64,000 bases of DNA from Ferrimonas pelagia (GCF_039543565.1 NZ_BAABJZ010000003.1:124001-188000), one strand, 5' to 3'; positions 7,985 through 17,984 are shown, counted from the first letter of the stretch. Notes: generated by a model from the letters alone, not told the origin. Numbers and translations are program-made.

Positions 7985-9682
7985 TCAGTCTTTGATCACC
8001 TTGACGACCTTGCGGTCCGCGTCAAAGCTCTCTGGGTAAACCTTGTGCAGCTTCGCTTTTGGCGAGCGGTGCTCACGTAGGTTCATCTTGCGCCACTCAT
8101 CCATTGGCGGCACATCATACTGATCCTTCAGCTCCGCCATGCGGGTTTTCAGACGCTTGATCTCACCGGCGTACTCTGGGTTATCGATGGCGTTGTTCAT
8201 CTCCTTCGGATCTTTTTCCAGGTCGTAGAACTCCCAGTCGTTGGTACGGAAGTAGAAGTGCATCAACTTATAACGACCATCGCGAACACCGTAGTGACGG
8301 CCCACTTGGTGGATCGCCGGGAACTCGTAGAAGTGGTAGTACAGAGCATCACGGGCTTCTTCGGTTTTGCCGTTGATCACGTCGATCATCGACTCACCGT
8401 CCACGTCGTCGTACAGATCAACACCGGCGTATTCGAGGAAAGTCGGCGCGTAATCGATGTTCTGAACCATGGAGTCAACCACGGTGCCTGGCTTGATCTG
8501 ATTCGGGTACTGGATCAGCAGCGGCGTACGGAAAGACTCTTCGTACATGAAGCGCTTGTCGAACCAACCGTGCTCACCGGTGTAGAAGCCCTGATCCGAG
8601 GTGTACACCACGATGGTGTTGTCGGACAAACCATTGGCTTCCAAGTAATCCAAAACCTCACCCACGGACTCATCCACCGCAATGATGGTGGCCAGGTAGT
8701 CCTGCATGTAACGCTGGTACTTCCACAGCGCCATCTCTTCGTCAGACCAGTTGGCCTCGTTGGCGTTCATGTAGTCGTTGCGCGCTTGGTAAGCGTCGTT
8801 CCACTCTTTGTGCTGCTCATCCGTCATGCGCGCACGCAGGTGTGGCCAGATATCCTGACGCCACTCGGTCTCACCAACACCAGTAGTCATCTTCAGATCG
8901 TGACCTTCCTGCGAGTGCAGGTACAAGGTCATCTCCTGGTTCTTCGCCGCTTCGCGACCTTCCCAGTTATCGAAGTAAGTGTCCGGCACTGGGAACTCGA
9001 CGTTCTCGAAGGTGCGGGTGTGACGCGGCGCTGGCATCCAGTTACGGTGCGGCGCTTTGTGGTGCATGATCAGCGCGAACGGCTTGGACTCATCGCGCAG
9101 CTCGTCCAGCCAGTTGATGGTCTTGTCGGTGATCATGTCCGTGGTGTAGCCGTGCTCAGTGTGCACACCCTCTGGGGTGATCCAATCCGGGTTGTAGTAC
9201 TCACCCTGATCGTTCAGCAGTTCCCAGTGGTCCAGCTTGAAGCCATCTGGCAGCACGTTGATGTGCCACTTACCGATCGCAGCGGTGTTGTAACCGGCGT
9301 CGTGCAGGTGGTTGATCCAGGTGTCCTGGCTGCCATCAAAGGTCTGACCGTTGAAGTTAAAGCCGTTCTTATGACCAAACTTACCGGTGAACATCGCCGC
9401 ACGGGACGGGCCACACAGGGAGTTGGTCACGAAGGAGTTGGTGAACAGGGCACCGTTTTGAGCAATACGATCGATGTTTGGCGTCGGCGCCAACTCGGCC
9501 AGATCACTGCCGTACGCGCTCAGGGCACGAACCGCGTGGTCATCACTCATGATGTAGATGATGTTTGGACGCTGCTGCTCTACGGCAGATGCCTGCACGT
9601 CCACTTCCGCCGCTGGGCCGGAGCAACCGACCAGGGCAGAGGTACCGGCCAATAAAGCGGTACCTGTTGCTACTTTCTTCAT
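7985..9682 (-). CDS. Lipoprotein sulfatase, S1 family, Cys-type
   Basis: A 565-residue type I sulfatase. The signal ends in lipobox LVGC (lipidated Cys20). Core motifs are IMSDDHA (metal Asp47/48), LCGPSRAAMFTGK with the formylglycine-precursor Cys90 in C-x-P-S-R, GKWHIN, HKAPHRNWMP, and SDQGFYTGEHG, which carries metal ligands. The sequence resembles subfamilies of N-acetylglucosamine-6-sulfatase type (S1_11-like), but subfamily and substrate cannot be fixed by eye. It is a close paralogue of the sulfatase at 25571-27271, so the two bracket the five GH3 genes. It would remove sulfate esters in the periplasm or at the outer membrane before glycosidases act. Activity needs a maturase, and none is encoded in the window. 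It follows GH3 gene 1 by 272 bp. Confidence 0.93.
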   Translation of the reverse strand: MKKVATGTALLAGTSALVGCSGPAAEVDVQASAVEQQRPNIIYIMSDDHAVRALSAYGSDLAELAPTPNIDRIAQNGALFTNSFVTNSLCGPSRAAMFTGKFGHKNGFNFNGQTFDGSQDTWINHLHDAGYNTAAIGKWHINVLPDGFKLDHWELLNDQGEYYNPDWITPEGVHTEHGYTTDMITDKTINWLDELRDESKPFALIMHHKAPHRNWMPAPRHTRTFENVEFPVPDTYFDNWEGREAAKNQEMTLYLHSQEGHDLKMTTGVGETEWRQDIWPHLRARMTDEQHKEWNDAYQARNDYMNANEANWSDEEMALWKYQRYMQDYLATIIAVDESVGEVLDYLEANGLSDNTIVVYTSDQGFYTGEHGWFDKRFMYEESFRTPLLIQYPNQIKPGTVVDSMVQNIDYAPTFLEYAGVDLYDDVDGESMIDVINGKTEEARDALYYHFYEFPAIHQVGRHYGVRDGRYKLMHFYFRTNDWEFYDLEKDPKEMNNAIDNPEYAGEIKRLKTRMAELKDQYDVPPMDEWRKMNLREHRSPKAKLHKVYPESFDADRKVVKVIKD

Positions 9683-9954
9683 ATCGAGTACTACCTACTC
9701 TTGGTTTTATTGTACATGGGTGCCGCCAGACAGACCGAGATCGGCCCGACCGCACCCAATCCTAACTGTGTGCGCAATGAGCGAGCATAGCGCAGCGTTT
9801 CTTACCGGCGGGCCAGATTTACTCCGCCTTACACTCCATCAACACTCGCTGACAAAGCCGGCCGTTCTCTCCACCAAACTGGTTCGCCGCCGTTGGTATG
9901 AGTCCTCGGTGTTTGCAGCCCGCGCAGCATGGTCCAGCCGTCAACGGATACACC

Positions 9955-12276
9955 TCAATCAACCAGCGTGAAGCGGGCAGATCGCAGCTGATCCGATGCG
10001 GTGCCGATGAATAATTCAAACCGGCCCGGCTCCGCTCCCCATTGCATGTCTGCACGATAGAACGCCAGATCCGCCGCCGTCAGCGTAAAACTGACCACCT
10101 TCGATTCCCCAGGACCGAAGTGCAGCTTTTGGAAACCTTTCAGCTCTTTGACAGGGCGAGTGGCCGAGCCAACCCTTTGACGGGTATACAACTGCACCAC
10201 TTCCTCGGCGGCATAATCGCCACTGTTGGTCACCCTGATCTGCGCGGTCAGGGCGCCATCCATCGACAGAGTGTCAGACGATAACTGAAGTTCACCATAA
10301 TCAAACCGGGTATAACTCAAACCGTGACCAAAAGCATAAAGTGGCGTGTTTGGCGCATCGTCATAGCGGGATTTATAGTGCTCCTGGCGCTGCTTAGGGT
10401 TCGTCGCATCGTAAGGTCGACCGGTGTTCTTCATGTTGTAATAGATAGGCACCTGACCCACGCTGCGCGGAAAGGTCATCGGCAACTTGCCGGAGGGGAC
10501 ATGATCGCCGCTAAGCACATCCGCCAAGGCATGCCCGCCCATGGTGCCCGGATACCAGGCATGGAGGATGGCATCAACGTGTTGATCGGCCCATTGCAGA
10601 TCATTGGGCCGACCGGACATCACCACTAACACCATCGGCTTGCCCAATTGTTTCAGTTCTTCCATCAGCGCCAATTGATTGCCCGGCAGGGACAAGGACA
10701 CCCGAGACGAGGCCTCACCGGTCTGACGATCGTGCTCCCCCATCGCCAAGACGATCAGATCCGACCGCTTCGCCGCTTCAATGGCCGCTTGAAAGCCCTG
10801 CCGATTGCTTGGCGGCACATCATGCTTGTTGCTGGCGCCACGGGCGTAATGGATCGTCAACTCATCACCAAATCGCGCCTCCAATCCCTCTTTCAGCGTC
10901 ACCGGACGATGACGACGATCGCCCGCGCCCGCCCAGTTCCCCACCATGTCTCGTTTGGAGTCGGCCAGAGGGCCGATCAAGGCAATGGCACCGAGCTTAT
11001 CGGCTTGGAGCGGCAGGGTTTGATTGTCATTCTTTAGCAGGACAAACGATTTGCGGGCCGCCTCCCGCGCCAACGCCAGATTGTACTCTGACAGCACCTC
11101 GGTCTCGGCCCGCTGCGGATCCGAATAGCGATAGGGATCCTCAAACAGCCCCAGCCGCCATTTCATCTCCAACACCCGCCGCACCGAAGCGTCGATCTTC
11201 GCCTCAGAGACGCGCCCCTGCTCCACCAGCGTCGCCAGATGACGACTATAGAGCTGCCCCACCATGTCCATATCCACACCGGCATTGAGTGCCAGCTCGG
11301 TGGCATGGGCCTCGTCGCGAGCGTAACCGTGCGGCACCAGCTCATTGATGGCGGTGTAATCGCTGATCACCAACCCTTCAAAGCCCCACTGCTGACGCAA
11401 GATATCCGTCAGCAAACGCTGAGAACCGGTCGCCGGCACCCCATTCAGATCGTGAAAGGCCGTCATGAACGCCCCCACCCCGGCATCCAGCATCGCCTTA
11501 AAGGGCGGCAATTGGGTGGACCAAAGCTCCCTCTCCGACACATCGACGCTGTGATAATCCCGCCCCGCCTGTGCCAGGCCATAGCCGGCAAAGTGCTTCG
11601 CCGTGGCCATCAGGGTGTCGTTCGAGGCCAGATCCGCCCCCTGAAAGCCCTTAACCCGAGCCGCAGAGATCTTACTGACCAAATAGACGTCCTCTCCGGC
11701 TCCCTCAGAGACTCGGCCCCAACGCGGATCGCGAGTGATGTCCGCCATCGGCGCGAAGGTCCAGTTCACGCCTTCTGCAGCGGCTTCACGCGCTGCCACT
11801 GCGGCGGCGGCCTCGATCATCGCCAAATCCCAAGACGCGGCTTCGCCAATGGATTGGGGGAAGATGGTTTTGAAGCCATGCACCACGTCATAGCCGATCA
11901 GCAGCGGGATCCCCAAGCGGGACTCTTCCACTGCGATCCGTTGCAATGTTTGGCTCCACTTTGCGCCATAGTGATTGGAAACGGCGCCGATCTTACCCTC
12001 GCGGATCCGCTCTTGATGGTGATTGCTGATCGCCACACCATCCGCAGCAAACTGACCCACTTGCAGATCCAGCTGACCGATCTTCTCCGCCAACGTCATC
12101 CGCCCGATCAGAACATCGACAAAGGCATCCATCTGGGCCTTATCATCCTGCCAGTGCAGCTCGGATGCCGGTGACGCCGCCTTAATCGGGTTTAGGATCT
12201 GACCCGCATCCGACGCCATTGCCAGCGGCAACGCCATCGCACAGGACACCAGAAAAGAGAGGGTATATCGCTTCAT
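9955..12276 (-). CDS. GH3 beta-glucosidase, BglX type (array copy 1)
   Basis: A 773-residue periplasmic beta-glucosidase with signal peptide (cleavage after ALPLAMA). The GH3 N-terminal barrel carries DPRWGR, KHFAGYG and VISDYTA, whose Asp (about 306) is the expected nucleophile. The second domain carries the acid/base Glu in GEASSR, and the C-terminal third is a fibronectin III-like domain. I prefer the ATG at 12276 over the TTG one codon upstream. This is the most diverged of the five tandem copies. A conserved 59-bp element shared with copy 4 lies 132-190 bp upstream. It probably releases glucose (or a related sugar) from the non-reducing ends of oligosaccharides. No clear terminator follows, so it may read into the sulfatase. 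Confidence 0.94.
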   Translation of the reverse strand: MKRYTLSFLVSCAMALPLAMASDAGQILNPIKAASPASELHWQDDKAQMDAFVDVLIGRMTLAEKIGQLDLQVGQFAADGVAISNHHQERIREGKIGAVSNHYGAKWSQTLQRIAVEESRLGIPLLIGYDVVHGFKTIFPQSIGEAASWDLAMIEAAAAVAAREAAAEGVNWTFAPMADITRDPRWGRVSEGAGEDVYLVSKISAARVKGFQGADLASNDTLMATAKHFAGYGLAQAGRDYHSVDVSERELWSTQLPPFKAMLDAGVGAFMTAFHDLNGVPATGSQRLLTDILRQQWGFEGLVISDYTAINELVPHGYARDEAHATELALNAGVDMDMVGQLYSRHLATLVEQGRVSEAKIDASVRRVLEMKWRLGLFEDPYRYSDPQRAETEVLSEYNLALAREAARKSFVLLKNDNQTLPLQADKLGAIALIGPLADSKRDMVGNWAGAGDRRHRPVTLKEGLEARFGDELTIHYARGASNKHDVPPSNRQGFQAAIEAAKRSDLIVLAMGEHDRQTGEASSRVSLSLPGNQLALMEELKQLGKPMVLVVMSGRPNDLQWADQHVDAILHAWYPGTMGGHALADVLSGDHVPSGKLPMTFPRSVGQVPIYYNMKNTGRPYDATNPKQRQEHYKSRYDDAPNTPLYAFGHGLSYTRFDYGELQLSSDTLSMDGALTAQIRVTNSGDYAAEEVVQLYTRQRVGSATRPVKELKGFQKLHFGPGESKVVSFTLTAADLAFYRADMQWGAEPGRFELFIGTASDQLRSARFTLVD

Positions 12277-12407
12277 CAAGGCTCATTGACTATCAAAAAG
12301 GAAGTGATGGACGCAGACATGACCGGGCCCAGGCAGGGCTCACACGGTGCCAAGGTCGGATGCCTTACAGCCAATAACGAGTCATACGCCACCAAATTGA
12401 CGCTCAC

Positions 12408-12466
12408 CTTACCGACTATTCCCGCCGTGTTCCGGCTGATTTACGTAGTCTTACACGCCGCTGTGA
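12408..12466 (-). promoter_or_regulatory. Conserved upstream element A (before GH3 copy 1)
   Basis: This 59-bp block aligns without gaps to 20729-20787, upstream of GH3 copy 4, with about 46 of 59 identical bases by eye, including CTTACCGACT and CTTACAC cores. The surrounding intergenic sequence does not align, so the block is probably a shared promoter or operator. Confidence 0.55.
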
Positions 12467-12647
12467 GCCTCGCCGATAAGCCGCCTCCCATTCAGCATCT
12501 GCCGGCACCGCATCGATCCCAGTCCGCTCCTGCCCTAGCCCGAAGCTCAGACAGAGGGGCAGCAACAGAGGGCAGCGGCAAATGCCCCCTTGATACGGCC
12601 AAGAAACCTTCCTCACCTAATGCTCCACAGGCCCCCTGTAAGATAAC

Positions 12648-12833
12648 TTGCCGCTCCCATACTCCAGTCCAGAGTGGTCCGGTCCGCCGCAATACCTTAT
12701 CGACGAACAAACCCAGGCCGTCGACGTTCGCATCGATCTGCGCTATTTCCAACTGCAGCTGCTCACCGATCACCTCGATTACCAAAAGGCCAGTCACTTT
12801 GGCGCCGCGCTGAGCCTGTCTTTGGTGTTGTAA
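12648..12833 (+). pseudogene. C-terminal remnant of an outer-membrane protein gene related to 37289-38362
   Basis: The last roughly 40 codons before the stop at 12831-12833 resemble the C-terminus of the protein at 37289-38362: QLQLLTDHLDYQK here against RLQLMADHLDYQK there, with a similar pattern of alternating hydrophobic residues on both sides. An in-frame stop lies just upstream of 12648 and no upstream part of the gene is recognisable, so this is a decayed fragment on the opposite strand to the surrounding GH3 genes. It is followed by a hairpin that also ends GH3 copy 2. Confidence 0.6.
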
Positions 12834-12877
12834 CCAGCGTCTGGCTCAGCCCAGACTGCGCCGGACGCGAACAACGT

Positions 12878-12904
12878 AAAAGGCACTGCCGAAGCAGTGC
12901 CTTT
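12878..12904 (-). terminator. Terminator of GH3 copy 2 (possibly bidirectional)
   Basis: An 11-bp perfect stem (12879-12889 with 12894-12904) with a 4-nt TTCG loop on the minus strand and short T/A tracts on both sides. It lies between GH3 copy 2 and the remnant gene and could serve both strands. Confidence 0.85.
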
Positions 12905-12931
12905 GATTGAACAAGCGTGGCCCTTAACGGA

Positions 12932-15325
12932 TCAGTCGATCAGCTTGAAAGACAGACGCTGAACGTTGTCAGACGCCGTACCGACCATCACCTGGAAGTC
13001 ACCGGGCTCGCTGCCCCAGCTCATATCGGCGCGGTAGAATGCCAAGTCATCCGCGGTCAGGGTGAAGCTCACCGTTTTGGTCTCGCCCGCGTCGAAGTGC
13101 ACCTTGTCAAAGCCTTTGAGCTCCTGCACCGGGCGGGTGATAGAGCCCACCATCTGACGGGTGTACAGCTGAACCACCTCTTCACCCGCATGCTTGCCGG
13201 TGTTGGTGATCTCAACCGACACCGTCAGCTCGCCATCCAGGGTCAGGGTATCGGAGGACAGCGTGATCTCACCGTACTGGAAGTCGCTGTAGCTCAGGCC
13301 ATGGCCGAAAGCGTACAATGGGCTGTTCGGCGCATCGTTGTAGCGGGTGGTGTATTCCTGACTGCGCACCTTTTGGGTCCACTCGTCGTGCGGACGGCCT
13401 GTACTCTTATGGTTATAGAACACCGGCACCTGACCCACGTTGTAGGGGAAGGTCATCGGCAGCTTGCCCGATGGGTTGTAGTCACCAAATAGCACATCGG
13501 CGATGGCGTGGCCCCCTGAGGTGCCCGGGTACCATGCGTGCAAAATGGCATCCAGGTTCTGGCTTTCCCAGCGCAGATCGTTCGGACGACCGGACTGGAT
13601 CACAGCCACCATTGGCTTGCCCAGAGGCTTCAGAGCCTTCATCAGCTCGATCTGATTCCCCGGCAGCTGCAGATCGGTACGAGACGCCGCCTCACCGGAG
13701 AACGCCTCCTGCTCACCGATCGCCAGCACGATCACGTCGGACTGCTTGGCCAGCTTCACCGCCTCGTCGATCTGCTTCTGCAACGCGGCATCATCGCGGG
13801 TTTGACGAGCGACATAGTTAAAGCGGTCGTGAGCGAAAGGACTACCCTCTTCACGCAGGAAAGCATAGGTCGCCCCCTTGGCTACGTTCACCTTCACCTT
13901 GCCTTCCAGCCGCTCTTCTAGGCCCTGTTTTAGGGTGATCACATGATCCAGATGAGCCGGACCCGCACCGGCCCAGTTGCCGATCATGTCGCGCTTGCTG
14001 TCCGCCAATGGACCGATCAGAGCAATGGTTCTGAGCTCATCCTGGTTCAGCGGCAGGGCATTATTATCGTTCTTCAGCAGCACCATGGAACGACGGGCCG
14101 CATCACGAGCCAGCGCCTTGTTGTCGTCGGATAAGATCTCCTTCTCGGCACGGGCCATATCGAAGTAGCGGTAGGGATCCTCAAACAGACCCAGACGCCA
14201 CTTCATCTCCAAGATCAGGCGAACAGAATGGTCGATCTTGCTCTCATCCACCTTACCTTCCTCGATCAACTCTTCGAGGTAGTTAATGTAGGTGCGACCC
14301 ACCATGTCCATATCGGCACCGGCGTTGAAGGCGATCTCAGCGGCGTGTTTATCGTCACGGGCGTAGCCGTGCGGTACCAACTCGTTGACCGCGGTGTAAT
14401 CAGTCACCACGAAACCTTCAAAGCCCCACTTGTCCCGCAGCACGTCTGTTAACAGGAACTTGGAGCCGGTCGCTGGCGTGCCATTAAGATCGTTAAACGA
14501 GGTCATAAAGGTGGCCACACCGGCATCCACCATCGCCTTGAACTGGGGCATCTGAGTGGTCCACAACTCATGTTCAGACACGTCAGTGGTGTGGTAGTCA
14601 CGACCGCCCTGAGCCAGACCGTAGCCAACGAAGTGCTTGGCCGTCGCCAGCATGGTGTCGTGCTTGGACAGATCGTCGCCCTGGAACCCCTGTACCCGGG
14701 CCACGGACATCACCGAGGTCAGGTAGGTGTCTTCCCCCACCGCTTCGGAGACCCGGCCCCAACGTGGATCGCGCACCAGATCGGCCATCGGCGCAAAGGT
14801 CCACATAATGCCATCGGCGGTCGCTTCGCGGGCTGCGATCTTGGCACCCAGCTTCACCAATTCAGGGTCCCAAGAGGCCACTTCACCCAGAGACTGAGGG
14901 AAGATGGTTTTATGACCGTGGATGATATCGTGGGCGATCATTAGCGGCACACCCAGCCGGGTCTCTTCTACCGCCATCTGCTGCAGGGAGCGGGCAAAGT
15001 CAGCACCGTAGGAATTAAACACCGCACCGACCTGACCACGTTTGATCTGGTTCTCATAGTCCTCATTCACAAAGGGGCCGGTGTTGTTGCGAAAGCCCGA
15101 CTGCAGATCCAACTGGCCGATCTTCTCTTGCAAGGTCATCTTGCCGATCAGCTCGGAGATGAAGGCATCCATCTTGGCCTTATCGTCTTTCCACACAGCC
15201 ACGGAGGCGGGGACGTCGGCGCGGGCCGGCTCCAACACTTGGCCGGCATTGGACGCCAGGGCGCTGGAGGCGACGGGCGCAACCAGCGCCGCAGACACCA
15301 TCAGGGGCAAAAAACGCAATTTCAT
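12932..15325 (-). CDS. GH3 beta-glucosidase, BglX type (array copy 2)
   Basis: 797 residues with a signal peptide (ASSALA-SNAG). Barrel motifs are DPRWGR, KHFVGYG and VVTDYTA with nucleophile Asp309; the acid/base Glu is in GEAASR; a fibronectin III-like domain ends the protein. About the last 105 residues differ from copy 3 at only two positions, while the rest is clearly diverged, which points to gene conversion. The start ATG follows AGAGAGCACCTCCC. An extended -10 (TGGTATAAA) lies about 95 bp upstream. Its role is beta-glucoside hydrolysis in the periplasm; which linkage it prefers cannot be read from the sequence. Confidence 0.95.
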   Translation of the reverse strand: MKLRFLPLMVSAALVAPVASSALASNAGQVLEPARADVPASVAVWKDDKAKMDAFISELIGKMTLQEKIGQLDLQSGFRNNTGPFVNEDYENQIKRGQVGAVFNSYGADFARSLQQMAVEETRLGVPLMIAHDIIHGHKTIFPQSLGEVASWDPELVKLGAKIAAREATADGIMWTFAPMADLVRDPRWGRVSEAVGEDTYLTSVMSVARVQGFQGDDLSKHDTMLATAKHFVGYGLAQGGRDYHTTDVSEHELWTTQMPQFKAMVDAGVATFMTSFNDLNGTPATGSKFLLTDVLRDKWGFEGFVVTDYTAVNELVPHGYARDDKHAAEIAFNAGADMDMVGRTYINYLEELIEEGKVDESKIDHSVRLILEMKWRLGLFEDPYRYFDMARAEKEILSDDNKALARDAARRSMVLLKNDNNALPLNQDELRTIALIGPLADSKRDMIGNWAGAGPAHLDHVITLKQGLEERLEGKVKVNVAKGATYAFLREEGSPFAHDRFNYVARQTRDDAALQKQIDEAVKLAKQSDVIVLAIGEQEAFSGEAASRTDLQLPGNQIELMKALKPLGKPMVAVIQSGRPNDLRWESQNLDAILHAWYPGTSGGHAIADVLFGDYNPSGKLPMTFPYNVGQVPVFYNHKSTGRPHDEWTQKVRSQEYTTRYNDAPNSPLYAFGHGLSYSDFQYGEITLSSDTLTLDGELTVSVEITNTGKHAGEEVVQLYTRQMVGSITRPVQELKGFDKVHFDAGETKTVSFTLTADDLAFYRADMSWGSEPGDFQVMVGTASDNVQRLSFKLID

Positions 15326-15418
15326 GGGAGGTGCTCTCTTATCATTATCGAATTCGGTATCTAGGCTTCGCCAGCCGTTAGCATCCTGAGTGCTAAATCT
15401 GCCGTTCGGCCCGTGTCC

Positions 15419-15427
15419 TTTATACCA
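15419..15427 (-). promoter_or_regulatory. Candidate extended -10 of GH3 copy 2
   Basis: On the minus strand this reads TGGTATAAA, matching TGn plus a near-consensus -10. The start codon is about 94 bp downstream. The -35 position is poor, as expected for an extended -10 or an activator-dependent promoter. Confidence 0.4.
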
Positions 15428-15550
15428 AATTCGTCACGCGAAGGCGGTTCGACTCGTCATTTCAGAACACTTTGGGGCATTAATCACATTCACCCTCAAA
15501 GTGAGACCCACCGAACTTCGAAACCAACTTAGCTGACTAACTTGAAAGCA

Positions 15551-15576
15551 AAAAAAGGCGCTGCTGATGCAGCGCC
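15551..15576 (-). terminator. Terminator of GH3 copy 3
   Basis: GGCGCTGC (15557-15564) pairs with GCAGCGCC (15569-15576) around a 4-nt loop, followed on the minus strand by at least six T residues. The terminator and the roughly 30 bp between it and the stop codon are almost identical to those of copy 4. Confidence 0.92.
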
Positions 15577-15608
15577 TTCGCGTCTCAATGGCCTAAGCCA
15601 ATGGAATA

Positions 15609-17984
15609 TCAGTCGATCAGCTTGAAAGACAGACGCTGAACGTTGTCAGACGCCGTACCGACCATCACCTGGAAGTCACCGGGCTCGCTGCCCCAGCTCA
15701 TATCGGCGCGGTAGAATGCCAAGTCATCTGCGGTCAGGGTGAAGCTCACCATTTTGGTTTCACCCGCGTCGAAGTGCACCTTGTCAAAGCCTTTGAGCTC
15801 CTGCACCGGACGGGTGATGGAGCCCACCATCTGACGGGTGTACAGCTGAACCACCTCTTCACCCGCATGCTTGCCGTTGTTGGTGATCTCAACCGACACC
15901 GTTAGCTCGCCATCCAGGGTCAGGGTGTCCGAGGACAGCGTCATCTCACCATACTGGAACTCGCTGTAGCTCAGGCCATGACCAAACGCATACAGTGGCG
16001 TGTTCGGGCTGTCGTCGTAACGGCTCTTGTAATGCTCCTGGCGCTGATTCGGGTTATCCGCATAGTAGGGGCGGCCGGTGTTCTTCATGTTGTAGTAGAT
16101 CGGCACCTGACCGACGCTGCGCGGGAAGGTCATCGGCAGCTTGCCAGACGGATTGGCGTGACCCAGCAGGATATCGGCCACCGCCGGACCGCCCATGGTG
16201 CCCGGGTACCAGGCATGGACGATGGCATCCAGGTTTTCATGCTCCCAGCTCAAGTCGTTGGGACGACCGGAGAACACCACGCCGACCATCGGCTTACCCA
16301 GCTTCTTCAGCTCGATCATCAGCTCGCGCTGATTGCCCGGCAGGGTCAACTCGACCCGGGAGGCCGCTTCGCCGGACATGCCCTGGTGCTCACCGATCGC
16401 CAGCACGATCACATCGGACTGCTTGGCGATCTTCACCGCTTCGGCAATGTCCGCAGCCAGTTTCGGATCGTTCGGATCGGCGTACGTCACCATATGATCG
16501 GCACGGGACTCGGCAAACGCCGCATCGGCAAAGAAGTTGAAGGACGCACCTTTGGTGGTGTGCAGCTCGGCCTTATCGCCGATCGCCGCCTCCAGGCCAC
16601 GTTTCACCCCGATCGGCTTGGAGCGGCCACCCCGGGCGCGCCAGTTGCCGATCATGATGCTGTCAAAATCCGCCAAGGGGCCGATCAGCGCGATGTTGTC
16701 GAGCGTGTCCAGATCCAGCGGCAGCGTCTGGTTATCGTTTTTCAGCAGCACCATGGAGCGGCGTGCAGCATCCTGACTCGCTTCCAGATGCTCGGCGGCC
16801 AACAGGGTATCTTTGGCACGCTGCTCATCGAAGTAACGGTAAGGATCCTCAAACAAACCCAGTCGCCATTTCATCTCCAGAATACGGCGCACCGAGGTAT
16901 CGATGGTGTCCATCGATACCTTGCCCTCATTCACCAGTTCCTCCATGTAGCCCAGATAGAGCTGGCCCACCATGTCCATGTCGGCGCCGGCGTTAAAGGC
17001 GATCTCCGCCGCGTGCTTGTCATCGCGGGCATAGCCATGAGGCACCAGTTCATTGATGGCGGTGTAATCGGTCACCACAAAGCCTTCGAAGCCCCATTGA
17101 TCGCGCAGCACATCAGTGAGCAGGAACTTGGAGCCGGAGGCCGGCGTACCATTGAGATCGTTAAACGAGGTCATAAAGGTGGCGACACCGGCATCGACCA
17201 TCGCCTTAAACGGCGGCATCTGGGTGGTCCACAGCTCATGCTCGGACACATCCGTGGTGTGGTAATCCCGGCCCGCCTGAGACAGGCCATAGCCAACAAA
17301 GTGCTTGGCGGTCGCAGCAACCGTATCAATGGCGGCCAGATCGTCGCCCTGGAAGCCCTCGACTCGGGCAACGGACAGGACGGTATTCAGATACACATCC
17401 TCACCAGCACCCTCGGACACCCGGCCCCAGCGCGGATCGCGGGTGATGTCGGCCATCGGCGCAAAGGTCCACATCACGCCATCGGCGGCGGTCTCTTTCG
17501 CAGCGATACGCGCACCCTGCTTGACCAGCTCAGGATCCCAGGAGGCGGCCTCACCGATGGACTGGGGGAACATGGTCATATGACCGTGGATCACGTCATA
17601 GCCAAACAGCAGCGGGATCCCCAACCGGCTGTTCTCCACCGCCAACTGTTGCAGCGTGCGATTGAACTTGGGCTCAAAAGCGTTAAACACCCCGCCAACC
17701 CGCCCGGCACGAACCAGTTTTTCATACTCGGCATTGACGGTACCGCCGGTGCGATCACGGACACTGGTCTGCAGATCCAACTGGCCGATCTTCTCGCTCA
17801 GCGTCATCTTGGCCATCAGTTCATCGATGAAGGTATCCATGGCGGCTTTATCGTCTTTCCAAACGCCCACCGAAACGGGCACTTCAGCTTTGTGAGGGTT
17901 AAGCAAACGGCCAGCGTCGGTCGCCATGGCGGCTGGCGCGGCCAAAGCGGTGGAGATAAGGAGCGTTAAGATCTTTTGTTTCAT
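15609..17984 (-). CDS. GH3 beta-glucosidase, BglX type (array copy 3)
   Basis: 791 residues with a signal peptide (AAPAAMA-TDAG). Nucleophile Asp306 is in VVTDYTA and the acid/base Glu in GEAASR. It is mosaic: the C-terminal fibronectin III-like part is nearly identical in DNA to copy 2, while the 3' flank including the terminator matches copy 4. The segment after the nucleophile contains the usual DDKHAAEIAFNAGADMDM stretch shared by copies 2-5. A TATAAC -10-like box (GGCTATAAC on the minus strand) lies near 18060. It is predicted to be periplasmic and to release terminal beta-linked sugar. Confidence 0.95.
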   Translation of the reverse strand: MKQKILTLLISTALAAPAAMATDAGRLLNPHKAEVPVSVGVWKDDKAAMDTFIDELMAKMTLSEKIGQLDLQTSVRDRTGGTVNAEYEKLVRAGRVGGVFNAFEPKFNRTLQQLAVENSRLGIPLLFGYDVIHGHMTMFPQSIGEAASWDPELVKQGARIAAKETAADGVMWTFAPMADITRDPRWGRVSEGAGEDVYLNTVLSVARVEGFQGDDLAAIDTVAATAKHFVGYGLSQAGRDYHTTDVSEHELWTTQMPPFKAMVDAGVATFMTSFNDLNGTPASGSKFLLTDVLRDQWGFEGFVVTDYTAINELVPHGYARDDKHAAEIAFNAGADMDMVGQLYLGYMEELVNEGKVSMDTIDTSVRRILEMKWRLGLFEDPYRYFDEQRAKDTLLAAEHLEASQDAARRSMVLLKNDNQTLPLDLDTLDNIALIGPLADFDSIMIGNWRARGGRSKPIGVKRGLEAAIGDKAELHTTKGASFNFFADAAFAESRADHMVTYADPNDPKLAADIAEAVKIAKQSDVIVLAIGEHQGMSGEAASRVELTLPGNQRELMIELKKLGKPMVGVVFSGRPNDLSWEHENLDAIVHAWYPGTMGGPAVADILLGHANPSGKLPMTFPRSVGQVPIYYNMKNTGRPYYADNPNQRQEHYKSRYDDSPNTPLYAFGHGLSYSEFQYGEMTLSSDTLTLDGELTVSVEITNNGKHAGEEVVQLYTRQMVGSITRPVQELKGFDKVHFDAGETKMVSFTLTADDLAFYRADMSWGSEPGDFQVMVGTASDNVQRLSFKLID

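Noticed and set aside
15978..17969. Long plus-strand frames opposite GH3 genes (for example 15978-17969, 18464-20122, 20672-23506)
   Set aside because: They mirror the GH3 coding strand, arise from its codon bias, have His/Val/Arg-rich low-information translations and no ribosome-binding sites.
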